This document shows positions 62,063 to 64,000 of a DNA stretch of 64,000 nt, in pieces. Origin of the DNA: UBA9300 sp032260385 (lineage in GTDB: Bacteria; Bacteroidota; Bacteroidia; Bacteroidales; VadinHA17); NCBI GenBank assembly GCA_032260385.1, contig JAVVEL010000003.1:104761-168760 (forward strand). The letters run 5' to 3'. Within the stretch, counting starts at the first letter, position 1. The number at the start of each line of letters is the position of its first letter. A program made the translations under genes and the position numbers. The notes under the pieces were generated by a model that did not search any database, was not told the DNA's origin, and saw nothing but the letters and a program-made list of their open reading frames with translations.

Positions 62063-62476
62063 TTAATAGGCGTACTCTTTCCTGAGAAGATATTTTTCAA
62101 GTATGCTGAGTACTTTTTCAGGTATTATGGGCTTGAGTATATACTCGTCTATTCCTGCAAGTATTGATTCTTCTTTTGATTCCCTTGTATAGTAAGCTGT
62201 TATCATTACCACGGGAACATGCCTGTTATATTTTCGCAATGACTTAACACAATCAATACCGTTAACGTAGGGTATCAGGTAATCCATCAACACAAGGTCA
62301 AATTTCCTGGGATTATCCTTGGAATAATTCAGAAAATCAATACCGTTCAGGAAAGTCATAACATCAGCAGACGTCGTCTTGAGAAGTATCTCAAAATAAC
62401 GGATTGTAGCCATGTCATCATCTACAATGGCTATGGTTTTCCCGCTCAGGTCTAAATTGTGTTGGTCAGATTGCAT
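62063..62476 (-). CDS. Single-domain response regulator
   Basis: 137 residues: one CheY-like receiver with acidic residues D19-D21, phosphoacceptor D65 in DLVLMDYLIPY, the T/S residue in VVMITAYY and the lysine in YILKPI. There is no output domain, so it works by protein contact or phosphotransfer. Stop codons of this gene and the DUF2723 gene are 6 bases apart, tail to tail. Partner kinase unknown. Confidence 0.88.
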   Translation of the reverse strand: MQSDQHNLDLSGKTIAIVDDDMATIRYFEILLKTTSADVMTFLNGIDFLNYSKDNPRKFDLVLMDYLIPYVNGIDCVKSLRKYNRHVPVVMITAYYTRESKEESILAGIDEYILKPIIPEKVLSILEKYLLRKEYAY

Positions 62477-62496
62477 TTACATATTTCTTTGCTAAG

Positions 62497-62504
62497 CAAA
62501 AATA
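62497..62504 (-). promoter_or_regulatory. -7 promoter element of the single-domain response regulator
   Basis: TATTTTTG on the minus strand fits TAnnTTTG, 20 bases before the ATG at 62476. The 13-bp palindrome TTTGCT-A-AGCAAA (62488-62500) overlaps its G end and could be an operator. Confidence 0.45.
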
Positions 62505-62612
62505 CGATATGAATATAGATATAAATTTTTTTATAAGTGGATTTGTAAACAAGTTATTCACAAAAAAAGTAACATTATCCTGATCCATTCGTATACATTC
62601 AATTTAACATTT

Positions 62613-62840
62613 TTAATCACATTCCCACCTATAGGTTAATGCACCATCGGTCTGGGGAGGAGTATTCTGTATAGTGACTAATTCAGTTGCGCAATATTCG
62701 GCCTCCTGCATTGAATTGACCAGGTTCCCGCTTTCATATACATTAAGCCTGCAGACTTTGCAGTCATCCAGCAAAGCTTCACACGATGACAGGCCTGCTG
62801 AAAGCAGGAAGAAAAGAAAAAGATACACAATTTTCTTCAT
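62613..62840 (-). CDS. Small lipoprotein, unknown function
   Basis: 75 residues. Lipoprotein signal (lipobox LSSC, cysteine at about 20). Four further cysteines lie in CKVCRLNVYESG, YCATEL and the C-terminal WECD, so disulfides or metal binding are possible. No recognised family. No neighbour suggests a function. Confidence 0.65.
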   Translation of the reverse strand: MKKIVYLFLFFLLSAGLSSCEALLDDCKVCRLNVYESGNLVNSMQEAEYCATELVTIQNTPPQTDGALTYRWECD

Positions 62841-63065
62841 TCTAAACTGGCTAAATTATTAATAATTTTAAAAACTTCATCCCTCTCTTTTATCCCGCTA
62901 TGATTTTAAATAAATTAACTGGTACATTAATGTCATTATTAGTAATTTTAAGGGCCGGTTTAAACACTTAATGACTTACTTTCTACCAAAGTCACAAATT
63001 TAGTACCATACCGGGCGCCATTAATATTTTTTTTATAGACAAGGAATCATTAAAAATAGTTGCCT

Positions 63066-63869
63066 ATGTATCGCAGAAAATTTCTGAAAAAATCATCCCT
63101 CCTTGCCGGGGCTTCCCTGCTGGCTGCCTCCTTGCCTCTTAAGCTCTCAGGTTTAAGCCTTTTGCCCTCAGGTAAACTGGAAAATAAAAAGGTGCTTTTT
63201 GTATGGGGAGGATGGTCAGGTCACGAGCCGGAGAAGTGCCGTGATATCTTTGTGCCATGGTTGCGCGAATCGGGAGCAGAGGTCCTGGTGTCAGACACTC
63301 TCGATTCCTACCTTGATAAAGAGGTGATGATGAGCCGGGATCTGGTAGTACAGGTCTGGACAATGGGATCAATCAGCGGCGAACAGTCGGCAGGTTTGCT
63401 TGATGCTGTCAGGAACGGAGCGGGTCTTGCAGGCTGGCACGGGGGACTGGGTGATACATTCAGGGACAATACAGAATACCAGTTTATGGTTGGAGGTCAG
63501 TGGGTAGCTCACCCCGGAGGTGTTATTGATTATGACGTGAAGATCACAGACAGGGATGACCCGCTAACGGAAGGTCTGGACGATTTCAGTATGCATTCAG
63601 AACAGTATTACATGCATGTTGATCCCAATGTGAAGGTACTTGCCACCACCACCTTTGATGACAGGCATGCCGGATGGATAGACGGATGTGTTGTCCCGGT
63701 GGCCTGGAAGAAATATTACGGCAGTGGAAGGGTTTTTTACTCATCACTGGGCCACGTGGCGTCAGATTTTGAGGTGCCTGAAGCTCTGGAAATAATGAAA
63801 AGGGGGATAATATGGGCCTCGGAAAGTAAATACGGACCAAAGGAGAAGTGGATAAAACCGGTTTATTAA
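63066..63869 (+). CDS. ThuA-like domain protein with Tat-like signal
   Basis: 267 residues from the ATG at 63066; a TTG six bases earlier is in frame. The N-terminus YRRKFLKKSSLLAGASLLAA resembles a twin-arginine signal (RR followed by xFLK). The ThuA (trehalose utilisation)-like domain fills the rest: GGWSGHEPEKCRD, NGAGLAGWHGGLGDTF, GGQWVAHPG, SEQYYMHVDP and GSGRVFYSSLGH. Such domains are often secreted and linked to sugar metabolism, but the reaction is unknown. It lies 46 bases before a membrane protein start. Confidence 0.85.
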   Translation: MYRRKFLKKSSLLAGASLLAASLPLKLSGLSLLPSGKLENKKVLFVWGGWSGHEPEKCRDIFVPWLRESGAEVLVSDTLDSYLDKEVMMSRDLVVQVWTMGSISGEQSAGLLDAVRNGAGLAGWHGGLGDTFRDNTEYQFMVGGQWVAHPGGVIDYDVKITDRDDPLTEGLDDFSMHSEQYYMHVDPNVKVLATTTFDDRHAGWIDGCVVPVAWKKYYGSGRVFYSSLGHVASDFEVPEALEIMKRGIIWASESKYGPKEKWIKPVY

Positions 63870-63915
63870 CATTAAGATCCGGGGAAATTTTTAACTTGCA
63901 CAAAAACTAATAGAC

Positions 63916-64000
63916 ATGGAAAAAGTAAGAGACATGAAAAAGCATGTAACAGTTGTAGGTACACTGCATATTGTATTTGCTGTACTTGGACTGGTTATGG
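63916..64000 (+). CDS. Membrane protein, truncated by the window end
   Basis: An ATG at 63916 opens a frame that continues past the window. The first 28 residues are a charged start followed by a hydrophobic stretch (KHVTVVGTLHIVFAVLGLVM), so it is probably a small or multi-pass membrane protein. Family not assignable from this fragment. Confidence 0.5.
   Translation, partial: MEKVRDMKKHVTVVGTLHIVFAVLGLVM

Noticed and set aside
1..64000. CRISPR arrays, insertion sequences, prophage, tRNA or rRNA genes, and riboswitches
   Set aside because: Read for direct repeats, transposase motifs, tRNA-like folds and known riboswitch cores by eye; none was found. A covariance search would be needed to be certain about small RNAs.

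Overview
The window looks like a chromosomal piece of a member of the Bacteroidota, probably Bacteroidales/Marinilabiliales-like. Evidence: several promoters carry the TAnnTTTG -7 element typical of the phylum, ribosome binding sites are weak, and the gene families are characteristic (FISUMP, DUF2723, DUF4838, AtpB with a signal peptide and periplasmic extension, 81-residue AtpC, bactofilin next to AtpZ, LytS/LytTR two-component pairs). The finer taxonomy is inference. No rRNA, tRNA, CRISPR array, insertion sequence or prophage was seen.

Layout. 1-7.5 kb: tail of mnmH, then a minus-strand run of a U32 RNA-hydroxylation protein, an orphan histidine kinase, an AsmA-like protein, dipeptidase E and a ThiF/MoeB-like adenylyltransferase. 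7.6-10.3 kb: ECF sigma factor, anti-sigma-like membrane protein and outer-membrane barrel, with the same TGTAAC-N16/17-CGTC motif upstream of both the sigma gene and the barrel gene. 10.3-14.7 kb: LytS/LytTR pair, a secreted protein, and a membrane protein that resembles ECF-transporter S and T modules fused to a THEP1-type NTPase. 14.7-32.2 kb: accessory and polysaccharide genes (GH106-like, GH43, DUF4838, a sulfatase broken by an internal deletion, M1 peptidase, a repeat-bearing GH16-like protein without its catalytic acids), a serine hydrolase, a hemin-receptor-like TonB receptor, a FISUMP protein, a response regulator and an SRD5A-like reductase.

32.3-38.4 kb: a compact TetR-controlled operon encoding a LolA-like carrier, two FtsX-type permeases, a LolD-type ATPase and an outer-membrane barrel. 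Together these could span the whole envelope and are the best candidate here for a poorly described export system. 38.4-42.7 kb: ICMT-family methyltransferase, yidD, and a LiaI/LiaF-like membrane pair in one operon with a LytS/LytTR pair.

42.8-55.9 kb: core genes. yceD-rpmF-plsX-fabH is followed by bactofilin-atpZ-(membrane protein)-atpB-E-F-H-A-G, a polyprenyl diphosphate synthase, and then atpD-atpC with an aromatic amino acid decarboxylase one base downstream. A strong hairpin with a T-run lies between atpE and atpF. A hairpin plus tandem -7 elements precedes atpD, so the ATP synthase genes probably form at least two transcription units.

55.9-64 kb: a peptidase/beta-propeller/barrel fusion divergent from a large DUF2723 membrane protein with a 19-bp palindrome between them, a single-domain response regulator, a small lipoprotein, a ThuA-like protein and the start of a membrane protein cut by the window end.
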